From: Arthrobacter globiformis NBRC 12137
GTDB lineage: Bacteria; Actinomycetota; Actinomycetes; Actinomycetales; Micrococcaceae
Assembly (NCBI RefSeq): GCF_000238915.1
Contig: NZ_BAEG01000092.1
Coordinates: 37,417-101,416 of the forward strand
Reading direction: 5' to 3'
DNA: 64,000 nucleotides
Each line of letters begins with the position of its first letter. Within the stretch, counting starts at the first letter, position 1. A program made the position numbers and the translations under genes. Positions 1 through 8,849 of this stretch are shown here, piece after piece. A model generated the notes under the pieces. It did no database searches and was not told the origin of the DNA. It saw nothing but the letters and a program-made list of their open reading frames with translations.

Positions 1-2729
1 CGGTCAACGGCCGGGTCCGGCAGCCGCTTGGGGTAGAAACCGCCCTTGGCCCCGGTCGGGACGATGACCGAGTTCTTGACCACTTGTGCCTTCACCAGGC
101 CGAGGATCTCGGTGCGGAAGTCCTCACGCCGGTCGGACCAGCGCAGCCCGCCCCGGGACAGGGCACCGAAACGGAGGTGAACGCCTTCCACCCGCGGCGA
201 ATACACCCAAATCTCGTATCTTGGCCGGGGCAGGGGCGAACTGTGGATGGCCGCGGGGTTGAGCTTGATGCTCAGGTACGACATGGCCTGGTAGTAGTTG
301 GTGCGCACGGTCGCCTCCACGAGGTTCATGAAGGTCCGCAGCAGCCGGTCGGCGTCCAGTACGGGGACGTCGTCGATGGCGGCCAGAAGTTCCTGCCGTG
401 CCGCGGCGGTGCTGCGGAGCCGCTCAACGGCGGCCAGCTCCGGATCGAACTTGGCCGCAAACAGCTCCAGCAGGGCACGCGTCGCCCGGACGTTGGCCAG
501 CAGTGTTTCGGCGATGAAGCCGTAGGAATTGGTGGTGCCCAGCTGCTGCAGGTACCTGGCATAGCTGCGCAGGATGACAACCTGCCGCCACGGTACCGCC
601 TCACGGATCACCAGGGCATCAAAACTGTCGGACTCGATGTCTCCCCGCATGGCTGCGGAAAAGGAATCCGCCAGCAGCGCGCCCACCTGGGCGGGGTCGA
701 CGCCGTCGGGATACTTCACGCCCAAGTCGTACAGGTGCAGCTCGCGGCCGCCGCGGCGCAGGCCGAAGGGCCGCTGGTCCAGCACCTCGACGCCGAGATT
801 GTGGAAGAACGGCAGGAACGTCGTGAGGCTGCGGGGCCGGGTGAGGTAGAGCCTGATGCGGGAGCTGCCGGCCGTGGCGGGGGAGGCATCAGCGGTGGTG
901 GGACCGGCGGGGGCGGCACCGGCAGGCACGGGCAGGGTGTAGACCGTCAGAGCCGGATCGTCGGGGTCCCGGCCGCCCCGCCCGTCCAGGTCAAACTCCT
1001 CGAACCTGCCGATGTCCCGAATGGCATCGTCCGCGCTGTACTCTGCGCGGTAGCTGGGCGGAAAGGCGCCTGACCAGAGTGCCGTGAGCCTGGCCGCCTC
1101 GGGGCCGGGAAAGTGGTCCCTGAGTGCTTCGTCGAGGCCCTCGGTCCAGGAGCGCGTGGCCTGCAGCACCCGCTGTTCCAGGGCCGCGGCATCTACGTCC
1201 GGTGTGGCGCCGCCGGCCAGCAGGATCCGGAAGAAGACGCGGGCCATGGGGGAATCTCCCAGCCGCACCTCGAACTCCATGTCCCGTGGCCGGAATGTCT
1301 GGCGGAGTTCGTGCTCGATCCTGAGCCGGACGGCCGTGTTGTAGCGCCGCCGCGGCAGGAACACCAGGGCATGAACAAAGCCGCCGGGACTGTCCGGGCG
1401 CAGGAACAGCCGGGTCCTGCGGCGTTGCTGCAGGTCAAGGATGTCGGCGGCCAGCCGGGTCAGGTCATCAACGCCGATCGAGAAGAGCTCGTCGCGGGGA
1501 AAGGACTCAAGGACCGCCAGGACATCCTTGCTCCGTTGCGACCGGGGCGCGGATTCGAGACGCCCCAGGACCGCCACCAGCTTGTCGCGGATCACCGGAA
1601 TCCGGCGCACCGACTGGCTGGATGCGCCCGGCGTGAAGAGGCCAACGAAGCGCCTCTCACCGGTCACCGCGCCCGCGGCATCGAAAATCGGGAGCCGCAG
1701 TTCGTCCAGGTAGGAGGCCCGCAGCACGCTCGAGTGGAGGTCGCACGTGGTCAGGTGGAAGACCTGTCCGTCCCGGGGCCCGTCCCACTGTTCGGTTCCG
1801 GCCTGTGCGGTTCCGCCGTCGTTCGCGTTGGCACCGCCCGCCGCCTGACCGCCGTCGTCCGCCTCTCCGGCGCCGTCCGCCTCTCCGGCGCCGTCCGCCT
1901 CTCCGGCGCCGTCCGCCAGGGGACGGCGCAGCAGTCCCAGCGCGCTGACGGGCCGTCCCGCTGCCTCCGGCGACGCCGGCAGGCGGCGTTCCGCGTATCC
2001 CAGGAATGTGAAGTTGCCTTCGTCCAGCCACCGCAGCAGGTCGCGGACCTGGTCCGGCGGCGGAGCGGATGACGCCGGGAACCTGTCCACCGAGCCGATG
2101 GCCGCGATGACCGCTTCCTGTATGGCCGGGGAATCGTCCGCGGCTGCCCGGACGTCGTCCAGCACCCGGTGCAGGTTGGCGGTCAGTCCGTCCACGTTTG
2201 ATTGCTCCGGAAGCCTGTCGATTTCCACCGCCACCCAGGTCTCGGTGGCTGTCCAGGCGTCGGGCCCGCCGCCCGGTTCGTCGCCCGCGGCCGGGGCCGG
2301 CGGCCGCTGTTCATGAGCCGCCCGGGGAACAGCCAGCCCCGACCGCGAAGGTCCGTGCCGCAAGTCCAGCAGCCGATGGGTCCGGGAGTCCCGCCGCACC
2401 TCGAACGTTGGGTGCACCAGGAGCCGGATCGCGGCGTCCTCGCGCGTCAGTTCCGCCGTGACCGAGTGGACCAGAAACGGCATGTCGTCCGCGACCACGG
2501 CCACGATCGTGGCGTCAAGGTCGTTCAGAACCCCGACGGCGGCGTGCCCCGGGGCGCGTTCCGCCGCGACGGAAAGGTGGTGCATGGCCCGCTGGCGGAG
2601 GACGTCGAGGCTGTAGTCCCCGATGTCTTCCCCGGACACGTGCTCGTAGTAATCAGTCAGGAACGATTCGCCGGGCAGGAAGGGGCCATCCTCGCGGTCC
2701 CCGCCCCGCGGCACCGTTTCTTGTGCCAT
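1..2729 (-). CDS. gdhB: NAD-specific glutamate dehydrogenase, large (GDH2/GdhB) type, N-terminal part
   Basis: Oxidative deamination of glutamate to 2-oxoglutarate with NAD, cytoplasmic. The reading frame starts at ATG 2729 (GGAGG about 10 nt upstream) and is still open at the left edge, so 909 codons are visible of a family that usually has about 1,600. The long N-terminal regulatory region is present (MAQETVPRGGD...). Near the edge the catalytic-domain motif appears: FGALSRGGLRWSDR followed by LVKAQVVKNSVIVPTGAKGG, with the conserved lysines. An acidic Gly-Ala-Glu-Asp low-complexity insert at about residues 270-290 is encoded by three exact 18-bp repeats. It lies downstream of a phosphatase gene on the same strand with a gap of 183 bp. 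Identification is confident; the C-terminus is outside the window. Confidence 0.93.
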   Translation of the reverse strand, partial: MAQETVPRGGDREDGPFLPGESFLTDYYEHVSGEDIGDYSLDVLRQRAMHHLSVAAERAPGHAAVGVLNDLDATIVAVVADDMPFLVHSVTAELTREDAAIRLLVHPTFEVRRDSRTHRLLDLRHGPSRSGLAVPRAAHEQRPPAPAAGDEPGGGPDAWTATETWVAVEIDRLPEQSNVDGLTANLHRVLDDVRAAADDSPAIQEAVIAAIGSVDRFPASSAPPPDQVRDLLRWLDEGNFTFLGYAERRLPASPEAAGRPVSALGLLRRPLADGAGEADGAGEADGAGEADDGGQAAGGANANDGGTAQAGTEQWDGPRDGQVFHLTTCDLHSSVLRASYLDELRLPIFDAAGAVTGERRFVGLFTPGASSQSVRRIPVIRDKLVAVLGRLESAPRSQRSKDVLAVLESFPRDELFSIGVDDLTRLAADILDLQQRRRTRLFLRPDSPGGFVHALVFLPRRRYNTAVRLRIEHELRQTFRPRDMEFEVRLGDSPMARVFFRILLAGGATPDVDAAALEQRVLQATRSWTEGLDEALRDHFPGPEAARLTALWSGAFPPSYRAEYSADDAIRDIGRFEEFDLDGRGGRDPDDPALTVYTLPVPAGAAPAGPTTADASPATAGSSRIRLYLTRPRSLTTFLPFFHNLGVEVLDQRPFGLRRGGRELHLYDLGVKYPDGVDPAQVGALLADSFSAAMRGDIESDSFDALVIREAVPWRQVVILRSYARYLQQLGTTNSYGFIAETLLANVRATRALLELFAAKFDPELAAVERLRSTAAARQELLAAIDDVPVLDADRLLRTFMNLVEATVRTNYYQAMSYLSIKLNPAAIHSSPLPRPRYEIWVYSPRVEGVHLRFGALSRGGLRWSDRREDFRTEILGLVKAQVVKNSVIVPTGAKGGFYPKRLPDPAVD
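1861..1914. repeat. three perfect 18-bp tandem repeats inside the glutamate dehydrogenase gene
   Basis: The unit GCCTCTCCGGCGCCGTCC occurs three times without mismatch (1861-1878, 1879-1896, 1897-1914). It is in frame and encodes a repeated Gly-Ala-Gly-Glu-Ala-Asp hexapeptide in a non-conserved linker of the enzyme. Exact copies suggest recent slippage, so copy number may vary between strains. Confidence 0.95.
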
Positions 2730-2912
2730 GGCAGTGCGCCTCCACCGTGCGGGACACCGCCGCAAGTCGCGGTTGCCGGTCCTGTCCCGACGCCTGCTTT
2801 CATGATGGCCGCGTGGGCTGGCGCCCGTCCAGTACGGCGGGGCCAGTACGGCAGGTTGGGTACATGCGGGCCCGCTTGTGGACCAGTCGCTAAGGCCACG
2901 GCGGCGGCTGAC

Positions 2913-3578
2913 CTAGCCCGTGGTCTTTCCCATCGGGTCTTCGGCGGCGGGGTCGGCCAGGGCAAGGCCGCCCACCGGGCTGGCGTCCCAGTGGATCAGC
3001 TGCCAGCCGGCTTCGGGGTCGCCTTCCAGCGCCACGATGCCGGTGTTGGCGAGGACGTGCCGGGCGGCGAATTCCATGTCGATGTTGTCCGCGCGGCGCG
3101 CTGCCCAGACGCGGATCGCGGCGCCGTGGCTCACCAGCGCGACTGCGCCGGCGCCGGCGGCTTCCGCGGCCACCTTGGCGATGGCCGCGTCATAACGCCC
3201 GAAGAATTCGTGCCCGTCCGGTCCGGCGGGCATCCGGCGGTCGAAATCGCCGTCGCTCCAGGCGAACACGGTGCTCATGTACCGGCGGTGGGACTCGTGG
3301 TCCGTCAGTTTTTCCAGGGCGCCGGCTTCGATCTCGTGGATGCCGTCCAGGATCTCCACATCGAGGCCGAGCTCCCGGCTCAGCGGTTTGGCCGTGATCT
3401 GGGTGCGGAGCAATGTGGACGCGTACAGGGCGCTGACCGGCTCGTTCACCAGAGCTCGCGGCAGTGCCTCCGCCTGCCGCTCTCCCAGCTCGGTGAGGCC
3501 GGGACCCGGGTGGGCGGTGTCCAGCTGCCCCAGCACGTTCCCGGGAGTTTCGCCGTGGCGGATGAGCAGCAGCCTCAT
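2913..3578 (-). CDS. histidine phosphatase family protein (phosphoglycerate mutase-like)
   Basis: A 221-residue protein of the histidine phosphatase superfamily, starting MRLLLIRHGETPGN. The RHG signature carries the phospho-accepting His8 with Arg7, and a second catalytic histidine lies in ALVSHGAAIRVW at about residue 150. ATG 3578 was chosen because AAGGAA precedes it and the RHG motif sits at the usual position; a longer open frame upstream has no support. Substrate cannot be told from sequence: members act on phosphosugars, nucleotides or other phosphate esters. It follows purB on the same strand beyond a strong terminator, so it probably has its own promoter in the 132-bp gap. Confidence 0.88.
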   Translation of the reverse strand: MRLLLIRHGETPGNVLGQLDTAHPGPGLTELGERQAEALPRALVNEPVSALYASTLLRTQITAKPLSRELGLDVEILDGIHEIEAGALEKLTDHESHRRYMSTVFAWSDGDFDRRMPAGPDGHEFFGRYDAAIAKVAAEAAGAGAVALVSHGAAIRVWAARRADNIDMEFAARHVLANTGIVALEGDPEAGWQLIHWDASPVGGLALADPAAEDPMGKTTG

Positions 3579-3672
3579 GGTTTCGCGTTCCTTGTCATGG
3601 TCGGGAAGGTGGGCCGCACGAGCCGCCTTGGGCGGGGCCGGACGATTCTTTGCGGGGCCGCCGGAAACGGAA

Positions 3673-3702
3673 GCGGTGCCGGGCAGCAAAGCCCGGCACC
3701 GC
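3673..3702 (-). terminator. terminator of purB
   Basis: A perfect 12-bp stem (GCGGTGCCGGGC at 3673-3684 with its complement at 3691-3702) and a 6-nt loop start 8 bp beyond the purB stop codon. A modest T-containing tract follows on the minus strand. Confidence 0.85.
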
Positions 3703-3710
3703 CGTCGTAC

Positions 3711-5153
3711 TTATTTCAGGTGGTCCACCAGCTGGTCGGCGATGCCGGTGTACTTGCCCGGGGTCAGGGCCAGCAGCCGCGCCTCGGCGTCCGCGGAAAG
3801 GCCCAGGCCCTGCACGAATTCCTGCATCCGGGCCGCGTCCACGCGCTGCCCGCGGGTCAGGTCCTTGAGCCGTTCGTAGGGGTTTTCCATGCCTTCGACG
3901 CCGGCAATCGCCTCCGCGCGCATCACCATCTGGATGGCTTCGCCCAGGACTTCCCAGTTGGTGTCGAGGTCGCCGGCAAGAACGTCCTCGGCCACATCCA
4001 GGCGCTCCAGGCCCTTGGCCACGTTGGAGATGGCCAGCAGGGAGTGGCCGAAGGCCACGCCGATGTTGCGCTGGCTGGAGGAGTCGGTGAGATCGCGCTG
4101 CCAGCGGGAGGTGACCAGGGTGGAGCCCAGCACGTCCAGGAGGCCGGAGGAGATCTCCAAGTTGGCCTCTGCGTTCTCGAAGCGGATCGGGTTGACCTTG
4201 TGCGGCATGGTGGAGGAACCGGTGGCGCCTGCCACGGGGATCTGCGCGAAGTAGCCGATCGAGATGTAGCTCCAGATGTCCGTGCAGACGTTGTGCAGGA
4301 TCCGGTTGAAGCGGGCGACGTCGGCGTACAGCTCGGCCTGCCAGTCGTGGCTTTCGATCTGGGTGGTCAGCGGGTTCCAGGTCAGTCCCAGCTTCTCCAC
4401 GAACGACTTCGCGACCTGCTGCCAGTCCGCGCCCGGGACCGAAGCCACGTGGGCGGCGTAGGTGCCGGTGGCGCCGTTGATCTTGCCGAGGTATTCGGTC
4501 CTGGCGATCCGCTCCAGCTGCCGGTTCAGGCGGTGTGCGATGACGGCGAGTTCCTTGCCCAGGGTGGTCGGTGTGGCGGGCTGGCCGTGCGTGCGGGACA
4601 GCATCGGAACGGCGCGGTTATCTTCGGCCATCTTGCCGATCTGGGCCACGAGGGCCCGGGCGGCGGGCAGCCACACGTCCTCCACAGCACCCTTCACGCC
4701 CAGCGCGTAGGACAGGTTGTTGATGTCCTCGGACGTGCAGCCGAAGTGCACCATGGCGGTCAGGTTCTCGATCCCGATGGCGGGCAGGCGGCGGCCGATG
4801 TAGTACTCCACGGCCTTGACGTCGTGGACGGTGACGGCTTCGATTTCGGCCAGCTCGGTGACGGAGGAGGCATCGAATTCGGTGACGATGGCCCGCAGCT
4901 GCTGCTGCTGGTCCTCAGTCAGGGGGCCGGCGCCCGGGAGGACGTTGTCCCCTGTCAGGTGGATAAGCCACTCCACCTCGACGGCGACGCGGTCGCGGTT
5001 GAGGGCTGCCTCGGACAGGTAGTCAACGAGGGGTGCGACGGCGGACTTGTAGCGGCCGTCCAGCGGGCCGAGCGCGATTTGTTCCCCTGACGCGGCGAGG
5101 GCGAGGCGTCCGGAGGGCGTACGGGTGTCAGCTGTGGCGGCAGTTTCAGGCAT
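3711..5153 (-). CDS. purB: adenylosuccinate lyase
   Basis: A 480-residue fumarase/aspartase-superfamily lyase that removes fumarate from SAICAR and adenylosuccinate in purine synthesis; cytoplasmic homotetramer. The superfamily signature SSTMPHKVNPIRFENAE is near residues 313-329, and the active-site region TRTHGQPATPTTLGKE is in the middle of the protein. The N-terminus (ALGPLDGRYKSAVAPLVDYLSE) matches the long-form PurB found in enterobacteria and actinobacteria. ATG 5153 is used; the ribosome binding site is weak (CAGGTC). Followed by a strong terminator, so it appears to be transcribed alone. Confidence 0.96.
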   Translation of the reverse strand: MPETAATADTRTPSGRLALAASGEQIALGPLDGRYKSAVAPLVDYLSEAALNRDRVAVEVEWLIHLTGDNVLPGAGPLTEDQQQQLRAIVTEFDASSVTELAEIEAVTVHDVKAVEYYIGRRLPAIGIENLTAMVHFGCTSEDINNLSYALGVKGAVEDVWLPAARALVAQIGKMAEDNRAVPMLSRTHGQPATPTTLGKELAVIAHRLNRQLERIARTEYLGKINGATGTYAAHVASVPGADWQQVAKSFVEKLGLTWNPLTTQIESHDWQAELYADVARFNRILHNVCTDIWSYISIGYFAQIPVAGATGSSTMPHKVNPIRFENAEANLEISSGLLDVLGSTLVTSRWQRDLTDSSSQRNIGVAFGHSLLAISNVAKGLERLDVAEDVLAGDLDTNWEVLGEAIQMVMRAEAIAGVEGMENPYERLKDLTRGQRVDAARMQEFVQGLGLSADAEARLLALTPGKYTGIADQLVDHLK

Positions 5154-5359
5154 GACCTGATTCTTTCATGAAGTTCTGTGCCCGCTGAAGCACGGGATTC
5201 CGTGTGACTTCCCCTCCACAGCCCCGCCCTTCCGCACTTCTCCACATGGACGACGCCGGCCGTTCCGTCGGCGGCGGCCGGCACCTTAGCGTCGTGGGCA
5301 GGAACGGGGGAAAGGGCGGACGCGGAGGGCGCCGGCCCACAGGGGATGGAGGTACCCGC

Positions 5360-5704
5360 ATGAGCGCCAGCACCACAGCGATGAGCGCCGGCGTCACAAC
5401 GATGAGCGTCAGCATCACGGAGGCCTACGCCGCGGCATGTTCGTCGCGCAGCTTCGAAGTCCAGCTGCTGGCCGGGCGGGTGGAGGCCTGCGCGGAACAG
5501 ATTGAAGCCGTCCAGGCCAAGCTCGTGCAGCTCCAGCTCATGGCCTGGCGGTCGCCTGCCGGTCTGGCATACCGGTCCAAGCTCCAGGTGCAGGCCGGTG
5601 CCGTGGGCGGGGCGCGGGACAAGGTGCTTGATGCGGCACTTGCCCTGCGGCGGCACGCCGTGCACGTCGCCGAGTCCGCCCTCCCCGCTGCCGGAGGCTA
5701 CTGA
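5360..5704 (+). CDS. small WXG100-like helical protein
   Basis: A 114-residue protein, mostly helical by composition, with the segment LMAWRSPAGLAYRSKLQ near the middle. This resembles the W-x-G/W-x-S turn between the two helices of WXG100 proteins. ATG 5360 has GGAGG seven bases upstream and is much better supported than earlier in-frame codons. Its stop overlaps the next ATG (TGATG), so the two are translationally coupled. By analogy with WXG100/LXG pairs it could be a secretion partner of the hydrolase, but no type VII secretion gene is visible here. I do not recognise an exact family; the WXG assignment is inference. Confidence 0.6.
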   Translation: MSASTTAMSAGVTTMSVSITEAYAAACSSRSFEVQLLAGRVEACAEQIEAVQAKLVQLQLMAWRSPAGLAYRSKLQVQAGAVGGARDKVLDAALALRRHAVHVAESALPAAGGY

Positions 5705-7230
5705 TGGCCGAAACGACGCCGGACAGCGGCGGACAGCTCCGTCCCGCCGAACCGGCCTCCAACAGTGTCCTCTCCGTGCGCGGCGGATTAGGCGGGATCT
5801 CCTTCCAGCTCGAGGAACTGGACGCCGGAGCGCGGGAGCTGGATGCGCTCGCCCGGGATTTGGCGTCCGTGGAACTGGGCGTTTACAGGGTCTGGGAGGC
5901 ATCGGGAAGCTACCAGCGAGATAATCCGTTTAGCGGCGCCGAGGCCCTGACCGCGGTCTGGGAAGGGCAGCGCTCCGTGGCGGCGGTACGGAAGGAGCTG
6001 GAGCGCCTGGCTGGCGGCGTGCGCGCCTGCCAGCTTGAGTACAGCGCCGCCGAGTCGGCAAACCAGCTGGTGATGCAGCTCGGACTGAATGCGTCATGGC
6101 TATGGGGGCGGCAGGTGGTGGACTTTGGTCTGTCGGGGGACTGGCGTCCGAATGGGGCGAGCACCGAGGCGATCACCGGGAGCGTCCCCCTCCTGGGCGG
6201 CACGATCCTGGCGGCGCTCCTGGGAACGCGGCCAGGCGAGATCGATGCCGCAGCGCGGATGGCCGTGACCTCTGGCGGGCGTGCCAGCGTGCCAGTTATC
6301 CTCCGCATGCTGCTGGACCGGGTCAAACCCGAACTGAAGCCGCGGCCGGTCAGGGCTCTGACGCAGGGCTCCGCGGACATTGACCTGGACGCTTCCCCGG
6401 CAGGCCTCCTCGCCCGGGCAGGGGAGGTGGCAGACGCCGGCCCGGGCCACATCGAAATCATCCAGACAACCACCGGCGGACGCGATGCGTACATCGTGAT
6501 CATTCCAGGAACCCAGCCCGGCAACACCGGCGGACCCAACCCCTTCGACGAGGCCGGTGTCGGCGAAGCGCTGGGATATGGGTCCGAGTACACCACCGCG
6601 GCAATCCGCGCAGCCCTTCGCCAGGCCGGCGCGGAGGCCGGGGACCAGGTGGTGGCCGTGGGCTACAGCCAGGGCGGCATCCATGCAATGAATTTGAGCC
6701 AGCACAAGGCTTTCCTCGCCGAGTACAACCTCAGGTACGTGCTGACTGCAGGATCGCCGGTCGGCGCAATAACTCCAGAACCCGGCGTCAGCAGCCTGCA
6801 CCTGGAGCACCGGCAGGACTGGGTTCCGGGCAGCGAAGGCCTTCCCAACCCGGACACCAGGGACCGGGTGACAGTAACGCTGAACGGATTGGTCAGGACG
6901 CCTGCCGGTGAGGACGCCGGGCTCGGCCCCGGGCACCGGCTCGCCCACTACGAGGCCGGGGCCCGGGCAGTCTCCGCGAGTCCGGATACTTCGCTGGTGG
7001 CGTCCACCGCCGCGCTTGCCGGAGTAGTGGGTGCGGGAGGAACGGCCAGGGCCACCCGCTTCCAGCTGGTCCGTGCGCCAAAGCCGCATGCGCCCGCCGT
7101 GCAGCCGTCACTGCCCGGCCTGGGCAGGGGAATCCTTCCCCTCGGCGGGGGTGTCAGCCTCGGGGGTTTCAGCGGCGGGGGTGTTAGCGGTGGCGGGCGC
7201 CGGGGAGCCGGTCTGCCACCAGCGAAATGA
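5704..7230 (+). CDS. alpha/beta hydrolase with N-terminal WXG-like helical domain
   Basis: A 508-residue protein. Residues ~1-150 are charged helices with a WXG-like turn (YRVWEASGSYQ). Residues ~240-430 form an alpha/beta hydrolase with nucleophile elbow GYSQGG (Ser322), probable acid Asp372 in HRQDWVPG and histidine His411 or His415 in GHRLAHYE. The C-terminus is a Gly/Pro-rich tail. No classical signal peptide is seen. The substrate is unknown; lipase or esterase activity is likely. Its start overlaps the stop of the WXG-like gene by one base, suggesting equal expression and perhaps joint export. Its last 47 bp overlap the convergent membrane gene. Confidence 0.7.
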   Translation: MAETTPDSGGQLRPAEPASNSVLSVRGGLGGISFQLEELDAGARELDALARDLASVELGVYRVWEASGSYQRDNPFSGAEALTAVWEGQRSVAAVRKELERLAGGVRACQLEYSAAESANQLVMQLGLNASWLWGRQVVDFGLSGDWRPNGASTEAITGSVPLLGGTILAALLGTRPGEIDAAARMAVTSGGRASVPVILRMLLDRVKPELKPRPVRALTQGSADIDLDASPAGLLARAGEVADAGPGHIEIIQTTTGGRDAYIVIIPGTQPGNTGGPNPFDEAGVGEALGYGSEYTTAAIRAALRQAGAEAGDQVVAVGYSQGGIHAMNLSQHKAFLAEYNLRYVLTAGSPVGAITPEPGVSSLHLEHRQDWVPGSEGLPNPDTRDRVTVTLNGLVRTPAGEDAGLGPGHRLAHYEAGARAVSASPDTSLVASTAALAGVVGAGGTARATRFQLVRAPKPHAPAVQPSLPGLGRGILPLGGGVSLGGFSGGGVSGGGRRGAGLPPAK

Positions 7231-7612
7231 CGGTGATGATGATGGCAGCCAGCACGGCGGTCCAGAAGAACGAATCGATGGTGAAGTGCACGGGCGTGTA
7301 GCCGCTGATCCAGGAGGTGAGATAGAGCATCGCGGCATTGATCACCACCGTGAACAGCCCCAGCGTCAGGATGGTGATGGGCAGGGAGAGGAAGCTGACC
7401 ACCGGCCGCACAAACGCATTGACCAGGCCGAAAATCAGCCCGACGAACAGGTACGCGAGGACAATGCCGGCGGCGTCGGTTCCCTGGTTTACCCCGGTCT
7501 TGGCTACGGCTTCCGTGGTGGCTGTGGTGGAGATATCCAGGCCGGGCAGAAGCCAGCTGGCAACCCACAGCGCCAGCCCATTAATGATCACGCGCATGAT
7601 GAAAGACCGCAT
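7184..7612 (-). CDS. small membrane protein of the YvlD / phage holin family 4 type
   Basis: A 142-residue protein with four hydrophobic segments and the pattern LAYLFVGLIFGLVNAFVRPVVSFLSLPITILTLGLF typical of PF04020 (YvlD-like, also named phage holin family 4). Family members sit in the cytoplasmic membrane and are often linked to envelope stress; actual holin function is not established. The ORF ends inside the 3' end of the convergent hydrolase gene. No phage genes are nearby. The start is the first ATG; a second ATG five codons later is possible. Confidence 0.82.
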   Translation of the reverse strand: MRSFIMRVIINGLALWVASWLLPGLDISTTATTEAVAKTGVNQGTDAAGIVLAYLFVGLIFGLVNAFVRPVVSFLSLPITILTLGLFTVVINAAMLYLTSWISGYTPVHFTIDSFFWTAVLAAIIITVISLVADRLPGARHR

Positions 7613-7671
7613 GCGCCCATGCTTTCACACCGCACGGCCAGGCAGGCAGTCAGGGGCATAGGCTGGGTGGC

Positions 7672-8790
7672 ATGACTTCATCAGAGACTATGGCGGGGGG
7701 CCTGAGGCCCCGACCGGTGGTTGATCGGCTGCCCCGCTACGCCGCCGGCAAGCCGCCCGTCGCCGTCGACGGCCTTGCAAGCTACAAGCTGTCGTCCAAC
7801 GAGAACCCGCTGCCGCCCATCCCTGCCGTGGTGGAGGCCATTGCCGCCCAGACCGACTTCAACCGCTACCCCGACCCGCTCAGCACCAAGCTGCGCACCG
7901 CGCTCGCCGGGTTCCTCGACGTCCCGGCCGAGGACATCGTCACCGGTGCCGGCAGCCTCGGCGCCCTCACCCAGCTGCTGGCTACGTTCGCCGGGCAGAA
8001 TGACGATGGCAAACCGGACGAAGTGATCTACGCATGGCGGTCCTTCGAGGCCTACCCCATCTGCGTCGGGCTGGCCGGGGCGGAAAGCGTCCGGATTCCC
8101 GTGACGGCTGACGGGCGCCATGACCTCGACGCCATGGCCGCAGCCGTGACAGCGCGAACAAGGGTGATCCTGCTCTGCACCCCCAACAACCCCACCGGCC
8201 CCATCCTGACCGCCGCGGAAACTGAGCGGTTCATCAGGTCCGTGCCTTCGGACGTTGTGGTGGTCATCGACGAGGCCTACCAGGAGTTCGTCCGGGCAGA
8301 AGACGCCGTGGACGGCATCCGGATGTACCGCAAGTACCCCAATGTGGTGGTGCTCAGGACGTTCTCCAAGGCACACGGCCTGGCTGGCCTCCGCGTCGGC
8401 TACAGCGTTTCCCAGCCCCAGCTCACCCAGCACCTGCGCGTCGCCGCCACCCCGTTCGCGGTCTCGCAGATCGCCGAACAGGCCGCGGTGGTGTCCCTGC
8501 AGAATTTTGACCAGGTTGTAGAAAGGGTACAAAGCCTGGTGGAGGAGCGGGACCGCGTGTCAGCGGGCCTCCGGGACCTCGGCTGGTTCGTCCCGGACGC
8601 GCAGGGGAACTTTGTCTGGCTTGATCTGGGCGCGAACAGCGCGGAGTTTGCCCAGCTCGCCGGCGAACGTGCACTGTCTGTGCGCGCCTTCGGAAATGAA
8701 GGCGTCAGGGTCAGCATCGGCGAAGCGGAAGCGAACACCCGTTTCCTGGAACTCTGTGCGGTTTACACAAAACCGCCACGCCGTTCCTAG
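7672..8790 (+). CDS. hisC: histidinol-phosphate / aromatic aminotransferase, fold type I PLP enzyme
   Basis: A 372-residue HisC-family aminotransferase. It has the substrate loop SSNENPLPP, the CTPNNPTGP motif, the IDEAYQEF aspartate and the PLP lysine in FSKAHGLAGLRVGY. No other his gene is nearby, and the next genes encode a 2-oxoacid dehydrogenase complex. It may therefore act on aromatic amino acids (as Pat enzymes do) rather than in histidine synthesis; a true HisC may be elsewhere. TAGGCT (7659-7664) lies seven bases before ATG 7672 with no Shine-Dalgarno, indicating leaderless translation. Confidence 0.85.
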   Translation: MTSSETMAGGLRPRPVVDRLPRYAAGKPPVAVDGLASYKLSSNENPLPPIPAVVEAIAAQTDFNRYPDPLSTKLRTALAGFLDVPAEDIVTGAGSLGALTQLLATFAGQNDDGKPDEVIYAWRSFEAYPICVGLAGAESVRIPVTADGRHDLDAMAAAVTARTRVILLCTPNNPTGPILTAAETERFIRSVPSDVVVVIDEAYQEFVRAEDAVDGIRMYRKYPNVVVLRTFSKAHGLAGLRVGYSVSQPQLTQHLRVAATPFAVSQIAEQAAVVSLQNFDQVVERVQSLVEERDRVSAGLRDLGWFVPDAQGNFVWLDLGANSAEFAQLAGERALSVRAFGNEGVRVSIGEAEANTRFLELCAVYTKPPRRS

Positions 8791-8849
8791 CGCTTAACAA
8801 ACAGCCGGCGCTACCTACGCCGGATAAAGTAAGGAACAGTAAGCCAAAT

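Noticed and set aside
2202..5090. Very long plus-strand open frame (962 codons) opposite purB and the phosphatase
   Set aside because: It runs antisense to three well-conserved genes; composition (Gly/Val/Asp/His-rich, no domain) is typical of frames created by high GC on the opposite strand.
7184..7612. Phage holin, hence a prophage
   Set aside because: The family name is historical; there are no other phage genes, integrase or attachment sites in the window.
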